Of a stretch of 64,000 nucleotides of DNA, positions 1 to 10,511 are shown piece after piece. Below the pieces are notes generated by a model. That model had not been told where the DNA came from and did not search any database. It saw only the letters and a program-made list of their open reading frames with translations. How positions within the stretch are numbered: the stretch's first letter is position 1; each line of letters starts with the position of its first letter. Both the position numbers and the translations under genes were made by a program. The DNA comes from Cheilinus undulatus (Eukaryota; Chordata; Actinopteri; Labriformes; Labridae): contig NC_054877.1 in the NCBI RefSeq assembly GCF_018320785.1, positions 33,502,151 to 33,566,150 on the forward strand, given 5' to 3'.

Positions 1-94
1 TGAGTCATTTTCTCACCTGCAGAGGTAGTGAGAGCATCTCCTTGTGTTTTCTTCTGGGTTTAAAAGACTGAACCCTCTGGGATCCTTCAAATAT

Positions 95-413
95 TTGTTA
101 CACTTGGGACCTTAAGCGCATAATATGTGCTCCTCATATTGTTGTTATTAAAAATATTTTACATGTAGAAAATGGAAAAAAATACATATTTTCTGTTTTT
201 TTCATCTGAAAACATGGTGCTACAGTGACAAAAACCTGGCATTTAAAGGGTTAAAATCTTTAAAAAATCGAGAATATTTGATATCAATATTTAGGTCAGA
301 TGTAGCTGAAAAAAATGAGCTCCATGAAAGTAGAATAAAGTATAAATGTATAATATTTTTCATAGCTGCTATGAGGAATGCATATTATGCGCTTAAGGTC
401 CCAAGTGTAACAA
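95..413. mobile_element. MITE-like element with 33-bp perfect terminal inverted repeats
   Basis: The left end (95-127) begins TTGTTACACTTGGGACC and its exact reverse complement closes the element at 381-413; similarity continues inward for about 10 more bases with mismatches. The 319-bp interior is AT-rich and has no coding frame. Small size, long perfect inverted ends and no gene fit a non-autonomous DNA transposon. The superfamily is uncertain because no clear target duplication is visible. The near-identical ends suggest a fairly young insertion compared with other repeats here. Confidence 0.7.
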
Positions 414-1880
414 TCGCTTGTACACAGTGTATTTTAGACTTACTGTAGGAGCTGAGCTGGAAATAACAAGATCAAATAAAAATACAAAATCTTACCAAGA
501 TTCCTGCCATATGCACAAACTCAGCCAAGATAATCTAAAAATGAAAAGTGCTTAATATGCACACAAGTGTCAGGGGGGTTAAGCATTTCTGACACATTTT
601 TCCATAGTGAATTTTCTGAGATTTACTCGTTACCCCAGGGTTAAAGTCTGTTTGGGCTAGGGGGCTTCTACTAGCTTTTTTTTTTTCTATTTTTTTAACA
701 CCAGTCTGGTGGGGGTTTTTTTGTGTGTGTGTGTGTGTGTTTCTTTTGAGTATAGTTTTCTCAGTCTACCTAGGAGTTTAAGTTTCAGGTCAGCTGCACA
801 GCAGCAGTGGCTTAGTTTCTCCTTTTCTCAGTATTATTAGGAATGGTATTTTATTGGTTTTAACTTGCTATTATTTTGCTTTGTTGTTCCCTTTACCCAG
901 ATAATCACTCACCATTTTTAGTGGTTTTCCCTCTGGGATAACTTTAAGACACCCAGACCCACAATTGCATCCCACTTTTCCCACTTTATGACAGTTGATG
1001 GGGTGGTCCTTAATGGATGTCAGTGCTAGTTGTGTCTACATAACTAATCCAATCCAGATGAGGGCATCCCAGACCACCTCTGTATGCAGTCTGAGCTATC
1101 CGTATCTGGTATCAGAGTGCCCAAAATGGGTATAAATTTCTGTTAATGCAGTGTAGGGTGTATGTGTCTCAAAGTTCTGCAGCTGTCTATTAACTTTTTA
1201 AAGAATTAGCTGTTATTGGTTCCACTTTGGGAATTCCTCAGAATTCCTTCAGTGTAGATATCAGAGGAAACTGCTGTGTCTGCCTGGCAGTTATATGCCT
1301 CTGTGAGGTAAATGCTAGCTGACAGTGAAAGTACAGTGGTGGGTAAAGAAGAAAGACTGGGATATTTTTTAGTGTGATTCATAGCCATCTTAGAGCAACA
1401 GATGTACATGAGGTCTGATGACCTTGAACTTTGACCCCCAGAATCTAATTGGTTCATCTTTGAGTCAGAGAGGGTATCTTTGTAACTGGGCTGAAGAGAG
1501 GAGGGAGGGCAGCCAGAGTCAGTGTCGTCACATTCGACGTGTACGTGTGTCACTCAGCAGCCAAGGTCGAGCTTGACAGCATTTCTTTTGTCCAGGCCTT
1601 TGCACCCCTGGTAATACGCCCAGCAACCACTGATAGTTTTCAGGTGCTTAGAACAAACACGACAACCAGGGGGTTGTGGCAACCCTCCTACCTGCCCTAA
1701 CAGTACTCTAGGCTATGGTTAAGCGCCACATCTACCCATAACTCCGCCCTAAAGCTGTAGTTTTTCTTTTAATAATTTTCATCAGATTATTTTCTCATGC
1801 CCTTGGTAATGTACAAGGACATAAAGAGCATGACCTGGGTTGTGTCAATCCTCCTTCCCACCCAATGATGTCCTCAGGCA
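414..1880. other. Non-coding stretch, no gene recognised
   Basis: AT-rich DNA with a short (GT)n microsatellite at about 722-741 and T-rich runs around 680-720. The one long minus-strand reading frame (1206-1553) matches no family and has no splice or codon signal. This is probably intron or upstream flank of the c1orf21 homologue, whose last exon follows at 4947. Confidence 0.5.
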
Positions 1881-1884
1881 GGCA

Positions 1885-2830
1885 TACTTTCCATTACAGA
1901 AAACACGTTTTATTCAAACTTTAACATAAACAACATATCATATTTTGAAACTGGTACATTTTACCATTTCATGAAAAATACAAGTTCATTTTAAAAGCAA
2001 TAGTGACAACACATCTCAAAAAAGTAGGGACGGGGCAACAAAGGGCTTGAAAAGTGAGTGGTGCTATTGAAAAACAAATAGAGGAACATTTTGCAACTAA
2101 TAAGGTTAATTATGAAATTTTGTTAAATGACTAGTTATAAAAGGAGGTTCACCAATCTGTGACAGACTGCATCTAATAACTGTAGAATGATTTCAGAAAA
2201 AATGTTACTCAACATAAAATTTTAAAACTTTAAATATCCCACCTTCTTCAGCTCATAATATCATCAAAGGATTCAGAGAATCTGGAGAAATGCCCATGTG
2301 ACAAGGCCGAAGGTCAGTAGTAAACGCTCGTGATCTTCAGGCCCTCAGAAGGCACTGCATTAAAAACAGGCATGATTCTGTACTGGAAATCACTGCATGG
2401 GCTCAGGAACACTTCCAGAAATCACTGTCTGTCAACATAGTTGGTCATGCCATCCACAAATGCAAATTACAAAAAAAAAAAAGCTGTATCCTGCATAGAA
2501 GAAGCCTTATGTGAACACGATCTAGAAACGTGGCCGTCTTCTCATTTAAAATGGACTGGAGCCAAACAGAAAACTGTGGTCAGATTAAATTTGAAATTCT
2601 TTTTGGAAACCACGGACACCTTGTTCTGGTGTAGAGGGACCATCCAACCCTGTCTCTACTTTTTGAGATGTGTTGTTTCCATCAAATTAAAAAATGGGCT
2701 AATATTGTCATGAAATAGTAAAATGTCTCAGTTGTTTATGTTCTACTGTAAATAAAATATGGGTTACACAGTGCTGCTTTCTATTTAATTACATTAAGAC
2801 AACACCCAACTTTTTGGATTTGAGACAGTG
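1885..2830 (+). mobile_element. Degenerate, internally deleted Tc1/mariner element
   Basis: The sequence follows a common fish Tc1/mariner family: a subterminal block with ACATCTCAAAAAAGTAGGG, then remnants of the transposase gene (HTH-region wording around 2150-2460; the 'HLKWTGAKQKTVV' segment with the start of the DDE domain near 2540-2620), then a jump from about 2645 to the 3' terminal region ending in CCCAACTTTTTGGATTTG near 2805-2823. Most of the catalytic domain is missing and the frame is broken, so it cannot encode a transposase. Confidence 0.7.
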
Positions 2831-3860
2831 TCTTTAAGGCCGACTGTTGCACTGGGTGATTCGTTTCTTCTGAAAGTGAGAACAAGCACAGAGGCTTATT
2901 TTCACTTGCTCCCACACACACACCATCCTGCTGTGGAAACAGTCACTAGAGCAGTGGATATGTATTTATCCACAGTTTAAGATAGTCTTGAACAAAATAC
3001 CCTCTACTCCTAACCCTGCTCTTAGTTTCTGTGTGGCTTTCATCTCAGATTCCTTTTTTTATGTTTAATTTTTTTTTTTGTTTTATTTAACCTACAACTG
3101 CCCTAATTCCATGTTGTAGGTTATTGGAAATTTTCCTTTTTTAAATCAAAATCTATTTTCAGAGAGAAGAAACTCTCAAACACAATTGGAGATCAGTAAT
3201 TTTACAGAAGAATCTGACTCACTATGGTTTTCTTTATTTCTTGGGTTTTATCAGGTAAAAAAACAACAAGTCTTATCATTTCTGCTTAAGTTTTTGCCCC
3301 CAGTCTCCTATGTGTACTATAATGCTTTTCAGTAAGTCCTAGAGAACAGGGAATACATTGGAACACAACAGATCTTTCAGCTACATTGTTTTTTCTAATA
3401 AGGACTAATTGGCCTGTTAAACAGCAAAATGGTCCTTTAATTATTATTTAACATTTCTGTGTGTGGTAAGGCTTGAAGAAAACTCCTCCGCAAAAACAAC
3501 CCACTCACTCACAGAATCCAGCTTACATGGCAACTCACTAAGAAATAATTCAGAACAAAATAATGACTGGATAAGGATTTGATGATACAATAAGGATTTA
3601 TTTCCTCTGCTTAGAAGTCCGCAATTGGAATCTACAGTTGAAACTGCATTAATAGCAACAGTATTACCTGCAGCCTTTAAAAATGAACTTGACTCCATTT
3701 CAGAACTCAAATTACATCCAACATTTACGCTGTTGGTGGAGTGAGACAAGGTCAACAGCTGTACATGAATCGGAACAGAAACTGATGTAGTTTTTTGCAG
3801 TGTCAGCATCATTTTCTCCTTATTCAGCAGTCTTTCAACAACACAGCATCACACCCCATG
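2831..3860. other. Non-coding stretch, nothing recognised
   Basis: AT-rich DNA with poly-T runs (3054-3080). A 122-codon open frame on the minus strand (3444-3812) has no recognisable domain, no convincing start context and no splice partner, so I do not call it a gene. Likely intronic to the c1orf21 homologue. Confidence 0.4.
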
Positions 3861-3863
3861 GCA

Positions 3864-3962
3864 CAGCGGTTCTCAGCTGGTGGGAAGGGACCCAAAGTGG
3901 GACACATATTACAGATAAAAAATGCAATATGTGTCAAATGGTTTAGTGAAGCCCCAAGCTGA
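3864..3962. mobile_element. hAT (Charlie-like) terminal fragment
   Basis: The segment starts with CAGCGGTTCTCAGCTGGTGG, the typical 'CAG-GGTTCTCAACC' end of Charlie-type hAT elements, followed by wording common to that class (GGGACCCAAAGTGGG). Only about 100 bp survive before it is abutted by a Tc1-like copy at 3968. Confidence 0.5.
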
Positions 3963-3967
3963 CATAC

Positions 3968-4640
3968 GGTGTCCTGTAAAAACTGTTCACCTCACCTTTG
4001 ATTTTTTTTTACCCTTTTATTAAATTTATAAATTAATATAAATTATAAACTCATCACACTAAATTTAATATGGCTTTTTTAACAAAAAAATACACAAAAA
4101 AACTCGTAAAAGTGAAAACAGATTGTTACAAAGTAATGTCAATAACAAAACTGTAATGTAAAATAAAATGATTACATAAATATTCACCCCCTTCATGTCA
4201 GTATTTACTAAATGCACATTTGACTGCAATCACAGCACTGAGTCTGGTCTCAATCAGGCTTGCAAATCTGGACACGACAATTATACTCCATTCTTCTTTG
4301 CAAAACTGCTCAAGCTCTGTCAGGCTACACCAGGATCAGGCGTGAACAGTCCTTTTCAAGTTCAGCCACAAGCCTTCCAGGGCTGACTGCTAAGAAGCAT
4401 CCCCACAGTATTATGCTGCCACCTCTGTGCTTGACAGTAAGGATGGTGTGTTTGTGGTGATGTTTAGTGGATGTTCAGTGCCTCAAATTTTTTCTTTTTG
4501 TATCCATTCCCCACAACTTACATTTTTCAATAATCCTTTTCACTGAGTTGCTTGGAGTGGGGCACAGTTGTCTTCATATGACAGTCTCTAGAGACACATT
4601 CACTGCACTCAGGTGATCCCTGTTTCACTAATTGTGCAAC
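3968..4640 (-). mobile_element. Tc1-like element, truncated copy C
   Basis: Same family and orientation as the copies at 10512-11879 and 28158-29304: a TIR of the form GTCCTGTAAAAACTGTTCACC, the subterminal TTTATAAATTAATATAAATT block, then transposase-gene remnants on the minus strand. Roughly half of the 1.37-kb copy is missing and the far TIR was not found, so this is a dead, internally deleted copy. Confidence 0.65.
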
Positions 4641-4946
4641 TGTCTTTTAATGTAAAAATTGAAAACATCAAAAGAAAATTTACTGTTTAAAGGTAAAAAT
4701 GCATTTGTTTTAATGAAAAAGAGATGTGTGATAATCACTGATAATTATCATGTTATATTAAATCCTGTCATTAAAGGATTTGTTAAGATGAATTTTAATA
4801 CTAAAATAAATTGCCATTAAAATGTTTCACATAAGGTTTTAAAACTGCAGTGCTCATTCTATTTGCCCATCTTTAAAGACCAGAAACATAAAGCAACAAG
4901 CATGACTAAAAATGTCACATACTTCTTTTTTGTTATTCTTCTACAG

Positions 4947-5860
4947 GGCCGGGACTACTGCTCAGAAGAGGAGGACATGACATAGCACTGTGGTCTGTCG
5001 CCGCCAGTATAAAAGAGCTGTCACTCCAGTGTTTAAGATGGACCGTACCATGTGTTAACATGTCCAGGAGGACTGTCTCTCCTTTTGACAGTCCCTTGTA
5101 TGTACACGCCTGACAAACATGGATTTCTGACTTGAATGAAGCACCTTTTTGCCCTCCTTCTCACAACTTTATTTATACGTTGCCCCCAAAATGAAGACAA
5201 AGTTTACTTACTTAAATGAAGCCATTACAGGACTACAGGCATCCTGAGACTTTGAATACACTCACTCTTCTTTTGCTTGGATAAATCCTTGAAGGTCATA
5301 AACACGTGGCTGTCACAGAGACTTTCTGTTAACATTTCAAATGTTCAGCCTGTCAAAAACTTGCATTTTCAACAGCAGCGGAAGCCAGTGCGTTTGTGGA
5401 CACTGATTCAAAGTGAAATAATGTCTTTATGTGCATCATTTTGAACATTTCATCCTTGAACGCCTCCCTGAAAAGTCATGGGGTTGAAACTTCCTGCATT
5501 CCAAGACACAGTATGAACCTCTTTTTTACAGTCTGATGGCCAGTACAGTATGTGCGTCTCTCCATGTAGAGTATTTATGTTGAACAAGGCTCAGGGTTGA
5601 AGTGTTGTTATTTCTGTCTCATGTAGTCCAAGTCCTTCCTGTCATTAAGACACTATTGCACCATTAAAAAGACACTCATGCACTCACACAGTGGGCTGAT
5701 TGTCGAGCCCAGCTTCAGTGTGTTTCCATGTTAACCCTAAAGGTGGACACGTCACAAGTCTCATCATGTGTTTTGCTCACCAGTGTAATGTCATTGTGCT
5801 CAGTTTCTATGTTGATTTTTGTTTTTTTAGAAAAATAAAAAGTGATTTCATTAACTTACC
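4947..5860 (+). CDS. c1orf21: c1orf21 homologue, terminal coding exon plus 3' UTR
   Basis: After a strong acceptor (polypyrimidine then CTACAG at 4941-4946) the frame starting at 4947 reads GRDYCSEEEDMT and stops at 4983-4985. This matches the C-terminus of vertebrate C1orf21 (human ends GRDYCSEEEDIT), a small acidic protein of about 121 residues with no established biochemical role. Only these 12 codons lie in the last exon; upstream exons are not visible in the window. The 3' UTR runs to a polyadenylation signal AATAAA at 5834-5839. The neighbour tsen15 is also near C1orf21 in human, which supports the call. The other two frames from this acceptor do not resemble known proteins. Confidence 0.8.
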
Positions 5861-6354
5861 AAATGTCTGCTTTGTGTTACTTACAGAGACAGTAGTAGTG
5901 CAGCCAATCACAGCTCCTGTGAAGAGAAATGTGTGACCTTGAGCCAGAGAGGACACCTGTGCAAAGTCTAAAGAAAATCCTCCAAAGCATCTTGACATAT
6001 TTTGTTTATAAGTCAGGGGTCAAGATGCCCAATAACCCTGACCTATGACCTCATCCATGAGGTAGCATGAACAATTTAAAGAAAACCCTGCACAGCGTCC
6101 CTGTGGCAAGTTCCTCAGGGGAGGCTAACCATTAGCCTGATTGCAGCAGTTTTATTCATATAAATACTAGAGCAGGTGTCAAAGGGTAACGTTAATCCAG
6201 CAACATATCGAAATTAATATCATACATGAAAAAAGCACAGGAGCTCATAAAATCATTTCAGTTTCCAAAAAAATGTATTTTTGGATTGCTCTAAAATTCT
6301 ACACTGTCACACAGGTAGAGGAATTTCTTTAGGTATTAACAGCAAATTTTGAGA

Positions 6355-6480
6355 CACAATTTTTCTTGTGAGAAAAAAGTCAGAATTCTGAGAAAAGAGT
6401 CGGAATTCTGACATTTTTTTCCCAGAATTCCGACTTTTTTTCACGACCAAAAAAAAAAAAAAAAAAATTGTTTCTCAAAA
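6355..6480. repeat. Short inverted repeat with poly-A tract
   Basis: AGTCGGAATTCTG at 6398-6410 is followed 12 bases later by its exact reverse complement at 6423-6435, with a related AGTCAGAATTCTG just upstream and a run of about 19 A after 6450. It could fold as a small hairpin. It is probably the remnant of a MITE. Confidence 0.45.
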
Positions 6481-6538
6481 TCCTTTTTCAGTGGTTCTAA
6501 TCCTCTTCCCTACATGTAAGGCTCCATTATGACACCAA

Positions 6539-7860
6539 GATGTAATAATTAACAAAATGCTAAAGTACACAAAGCTGGGCTGAGCTAAGCTAAATGTCTA
6601 TTAGCTTTAGTTTCAAATACTGCATAAACAAGGTGTTGTCAAACACTCTTCTCACCCGGCCCGCAGAAAAATTACCATAAAATGTGTTTACCAAAATTTA
6701 CTATAAATAACAACTCTACAATGTTACATTTAACAAAATGCTACTCTATACAAACCTAGGAAGAGCTAAACCAAATGGCTATTAGCTTTTGCTTCAAAGT
6801 CGCAGACATACACTAGCATCAATCTTCTCACCTGACTCTTGGCATGATGGCATTAAAGTATTTTAGAAAGATATGAAAACAGTCAGATGGAAAAGTAAAC
6901 AAAAAGCAGAGGGGCTAATGATATGACTTAACCAAGCTAGCTAATTAAAAACAAAAACAGAACCGAGCTAACGCAGCATATGACGTAATACTTAGCAACA
7001 ACTAAGCTACACAAAGCTAAGCTCAGCTACTGTCTATTAGCTTAAGCATTAAATACTGCAGAAACAAGGTAATATTATTTTTTTTCCACCTGAACCCCAG
7101 CAAAACAACAAAAAAATATATTTCAAAAACAAACATACTCTCTAAAGATTCAACAATATAACATTTAACAAAATGCTATACAAATAAAACTGTCCAAAGC
7201 TAAACTTAATGACTATTAGCTTTAGCTTCAAATAAGGCTTTTTCAATAGTCTCCTCACCTATCAGGCTAACCAAAGCAAACATGTAACAGTTGTAGCTTC
7301 CAATATTGCAAACACAAGGTATTATTAATCTTCTCACCTGAGTCTACATTACAGAATATTGTATTTACAAATATCCTACTATCTTGTAATCATAAGAACT
7401 CAACGATGTAATACTTAACAAAATGCTGAACTATACAAAGCAGGGCCAAGCTTAACTCTGACTATTAGCTTTAGCTTCAAGTATGGCTAGCATTCTTTGG
7501 TATCAGTCTTCTCACTTGACTGTTTGCAAGATAACAGAAAACTGTATTTCCAAAAATATCAAACCATCTAATGACTCAACAGTATAATATTTGAAAAAGG
7601 CTAAGCTACATAAACCTGGCCTTCCCTAAGCTTTTGCTATTAGCTTTAGCTCCAAACACTGCAGACACATGCTAGTACCAATCTTCTCACCTGACTCATC
7701 AAGTTTACAAAAAAACTGTATTTAAAAAATCTAACTATTTAGGCTAGTCATAATTATGACTCAACCAGGTCATATGTAACATAATGCTAAGCTTACCAAA
7801 GCCAAACTTACAGCTTCAAATACTTGAGACAGACATGTATGGTATCCAGCTTCTCCTTTT
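6539..7860. repeat. Degenerate tandem array, about 180-bp unit, about 7 copies
   Basis: Related units begin near 6539, 6720, 6982, 7150, 7402, 7579 and 7764. Each carries in order a CAATGTAATATTTAACAAAATGCTA-like start, ACAAAGCTGGGC, CTATTAGCTTTAGCTTCAAA, a variable spacer, TCTTCTCACCTGACTC, and AAACTGTATTTACAAAAAT. Spacing is about 170-185 bp, or about 250 bp where a unit has an insertion. It lies between the 3' ends of c1orf21 and tsen15. No open frame persists across units, so it is a decayed satellite-like array and not a coding repeat. Confidence 0.7.
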
Positions 7861-7911
7861 AATTACATCACAGGAACAAAACAGAAGTGTGTTTCCAAAA
7901 CTCTTAAATTT

Positions 7912-8180
7912 ATTCTTCACTTATCCATCCATTATCCTACTGATTATCCCATTCAGGGGGGCTGGAGCCAATCCTAGCTTTCACTGGGTAAGAGGTAAGA
8001 GGCAGGGTACATCCAGGACTGGTTACCAGTAGATCACAGAGAGAAACAACCAGCTATGCTGACACTTTGGTGGTTAGTTTAGTGTCATCAGTTAACCTAA
8101 GAACCATGTTTTTCGGTCTGTGGGAGGAAGCTGGAGTACCTGGAAAGAAACCATGCATGTGCAGGGAGAACATATAAAAA
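7912..8180 (+). mobile_element. Common teleost interspersed repeat (SINE/LINE-tail type)
   Basis: Contains GGGCTGGAGCCAATCC, CAGGGTACATCCAGGACTGG and GTCTGTGGGAGGAAGCTGG, the hallmark phrases of a very frequent fish repeat ('gctggagcctatcccagct...ggtacaccctggac...gtgggaggaa'). Two further copies are at 15110-15430 and, inverted, 52160-52480. I cannot assign the class with certainty. Confidence 0.55.
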
Positions 8181-8199
8181 AGGAATTAAATTAATGTTT

Positions 8200-9055
8200 T
8201 CAGTTTTGACTTGATCTTAGTTACATTTCAAGCTCCCTTACGCTTCATTTATGAAATATCACAGTGACTTGCATTAGTATCAACCCATTTTGGTAGAGCC
8301 AATTGTAACCAACAAATTTAGCCTTTTCACATGGTAAAGGATACTTTGAACATGTGTTTAATCTTTTTTGGTCAAAGGAAGTAATATTAAATCAAGGGGG
8401 AAAAAAACAGCTTTATTATACAAACTTTTAATGATGACACAGTCTGTGAAATCCTTGTGAACAAAGTCTGTATAGGTCATGATTAAAAAAGAATGAATCT
8501 GTTTTCCTTAATTTTTAAGTATTGCCATACTGCATCAACGTAAAAACATTTAGTCAGGCTGAAGCATTAATTTTAAAATTGTTCAGCTGACCTACTATTC
8601 TATGCTTATGGCTTCACAAACACATCACTGTGATGAGGAACATGTGTACATTCAAGCAACAATTCTCCTTAAAAACAGTTACAGGTGTTTAAAATGCTTG
8701 TTTTGACCCTCACCATCAGAAAACTCAGAGTAATGTTTTATTTATTACTCATAATAACTACGTCTTTCTTCAGCCCTTCACCTAATTTGAAAATTACTCA
8801 AATAAAACTCTCCTAAGTTTACCTCTTTACTAACAAGGTATATGTCATATAAACAGTTGCCAAAACTTCACTGGTCATTTGAAGCCAACATAGTCTGTCT
8901 TGGAGCACTCACAGGAGCTCTGTTGTTCTGTCTGTTTGCTCCTGCTGCCATGTCATCAGCACACGCCTGGCCTTTTTAAGTGGTTCACAGAGACAGACAA
9001 ACCACAGCGCATCTGCCTGTCATACTCTGCTCCTCTATGGTTCACTGACAACTTT
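8200..9055. other. tsen15 3' flank and probable 3' UTR
   Basis: No gene or recognisable repeat. On the minus strand overlapping polyadenylation signals (AATAAATAAA) lie at 8737-8746, about 310 bp past the tsen15 stop, so the tsen15 3' UTR probably covers about 8720-9055. A further AATAAA is at about 8411-8416. Confidence 0.45.
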
Positions 9056-10114
9056 TCACTGTTGCTGCCGTCTCTTGCGATGCTGCCGGCGTCCCAAATC
9101 CTGGAAGGGTCCAACAGGAGGGTCAGGGGTCACCAGCCCGTCAGTCATCTTCTGATAGACCAGGGTTGAGTCAGAAGCTACAGCACACAGCAGCATGGGG
9201 AAACCTCTGTCCAGCACCTGTCGTATACTGCAGAACATAAAAAGGAAAATAGCAACAAAATTTGTCAACCTTTGGTGATAAATTCCAAACAAAAGAGGGT
9301 TACAGAGAGTGTCAAACCTATTGTGGCTCAGAGATCGATGAACAGGCAGAGGTAGAATCGTCTGTTTAGGTGCTCCTTCCTTTTCCCTACCCTCCAACAA
9401 AACCAGCTGCAGCTCAGGACTCTTGAGACAAGACACCTCTTTCCATCGACGCACTGGAGAAAGACAGAGAAAGAATTTATTTTGTGGGCCAACGTAAGTG
9501 GCTCTTAAACTTAAGATTCATTATGTCTTCTTGAAAGCTGTCTGACTTTTACCTGGGTGAAAGCCAAGACCCTGTAATTTACATGTAGCCCCCTCTCTGT
9601 CTATACAGAACCACATGCCTTTTATTTTTTAATAGTTACTGTATTTTAGGTGTTAAAGCAGTCAAATATCATACATAAATCAGTGACAGTCTGTTTTCCC
9701 TCAAGTGGGCCAGTTGCACAAGTTGTTGGGCTCAGGCACATACTAAGACCCATCCATTTCAAGACGTTGACTTGTTCAACTCTTTTTAAAAGAGCTTTAA
9801 AGTAAAAAGTTGGATGAAAATGCTATATTGATATGCTTTTTCTAAGTTTCAACAGCATTCACCTCTCTTCAATAAAGACAATCACAAAGGAGGCACACTC
9901 ACCTTCAGTCAGATCCATGTACACTAGAAATGCTGCATGAATTTGCTCGGTATCCTCCACCTCCAGGTTCTTCATTCGCTGGTACTAAAACGAGTAAAGT
10001 AAAATTATTACTCAAAGCTTTAGGATCAGAGCTGTGAACACAGCGCGGAGTTACACTCACGGTTGGATGCAGAAGGATCCAGTTCTGAGGAGGCTTCTCT
10101 GACACGTCTGACAT
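9056..10114 (-). CDS. tsen15: tRNA-splicing endonuclease subunit Sen15
   Basis: TSEN15 is the small structural subunit that pairs with TSEN34 in the nuclear tRNA-splicing endonuclease. Four minus-strand exons join in frame: 10061-10114, 9903-9984, 9318-9453 and 9056-9227 (444 nt, 147 aa plus stop). Family-specific strings seen are DTEQIHAAFLVYMDLTE in exon 2, SPELQLVLLEG and SLSHN in exon 3, and SDSTLVYQKMTDG with LVTPDPP in exon 4, all lining up with human TSEN15 (171 aa; the fish N-terminus is shorter). The start is the second in-frame ATG (MSDVSEK); an upstream ATG at 10126 would add four residues. The exon 3 donor (AATAG|GTTTGA) is weak, and the joined codon gives Ser-Ile where human has Arg-Ile. 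The C-terminus is basic (RRQHRKRRQQQ). It lies tail to tail with c1orf21. Confidence 0.93.
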
Positions 10115-10511
10115 TTTAATAAACAAACGTATATAAAAATGGAAAATACTGTTTTATTAGCTGTAGTGTAATGTAAGCACACACTGCGGCATGTTTACAG
10201 TTGTGTTTTCAGGTTTGCCGGCGTGCCACAGCGTAAATGGTCCGGGTGGGAAAATGTTTCTCATATTTTTTCCCGTGCATCCTGTCTTGGCGAGCAGGAC
10301 ATGGTTTCGAATGGCGAACACTTTTAGAAGTTTTTAATCCACCTAAGAGGCAGGGTAATTTTTTTAAAGATCTGGTTTCTTTATAGACTGTAAAAGCCCA
10401 TTTATTAGAGTTCCTCCAGCAACCGCTGAAGCCGCCCCCTGCTGGCTATTAATGAGAATGCATAGAAGCCCTGAAGCACTCCTGTCTAAACTTCACTCTT
10501 GTAACAGGATA
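10115..10511. promoter_or_regulatory. tsen15 upstream region with CTCF-type motif
   Basis: A 400-bp upstream segment with higher GC than its surroundings. At 10432-10445 the minus strand reads CCAGCAGGGGGCGG, which fits every position of the CTCF consensus CCASYAGRKGGCRS. No TATA box is seen near the likely start. Occupancy of the motif is an inference. Confidence 0.45.

Noticed and set aside
5005-5118. Alternative long frame after the c1orf21 acceptor
   Set aside because: It stays open about 50 codons but has no similarity, while the other frame gives the exact C1orf21 tail.
6539-7860. CRISPR-like array of repeats and spacers
   Set aside because: Eukaryotic context, units about 180 bp with diverged repeats.
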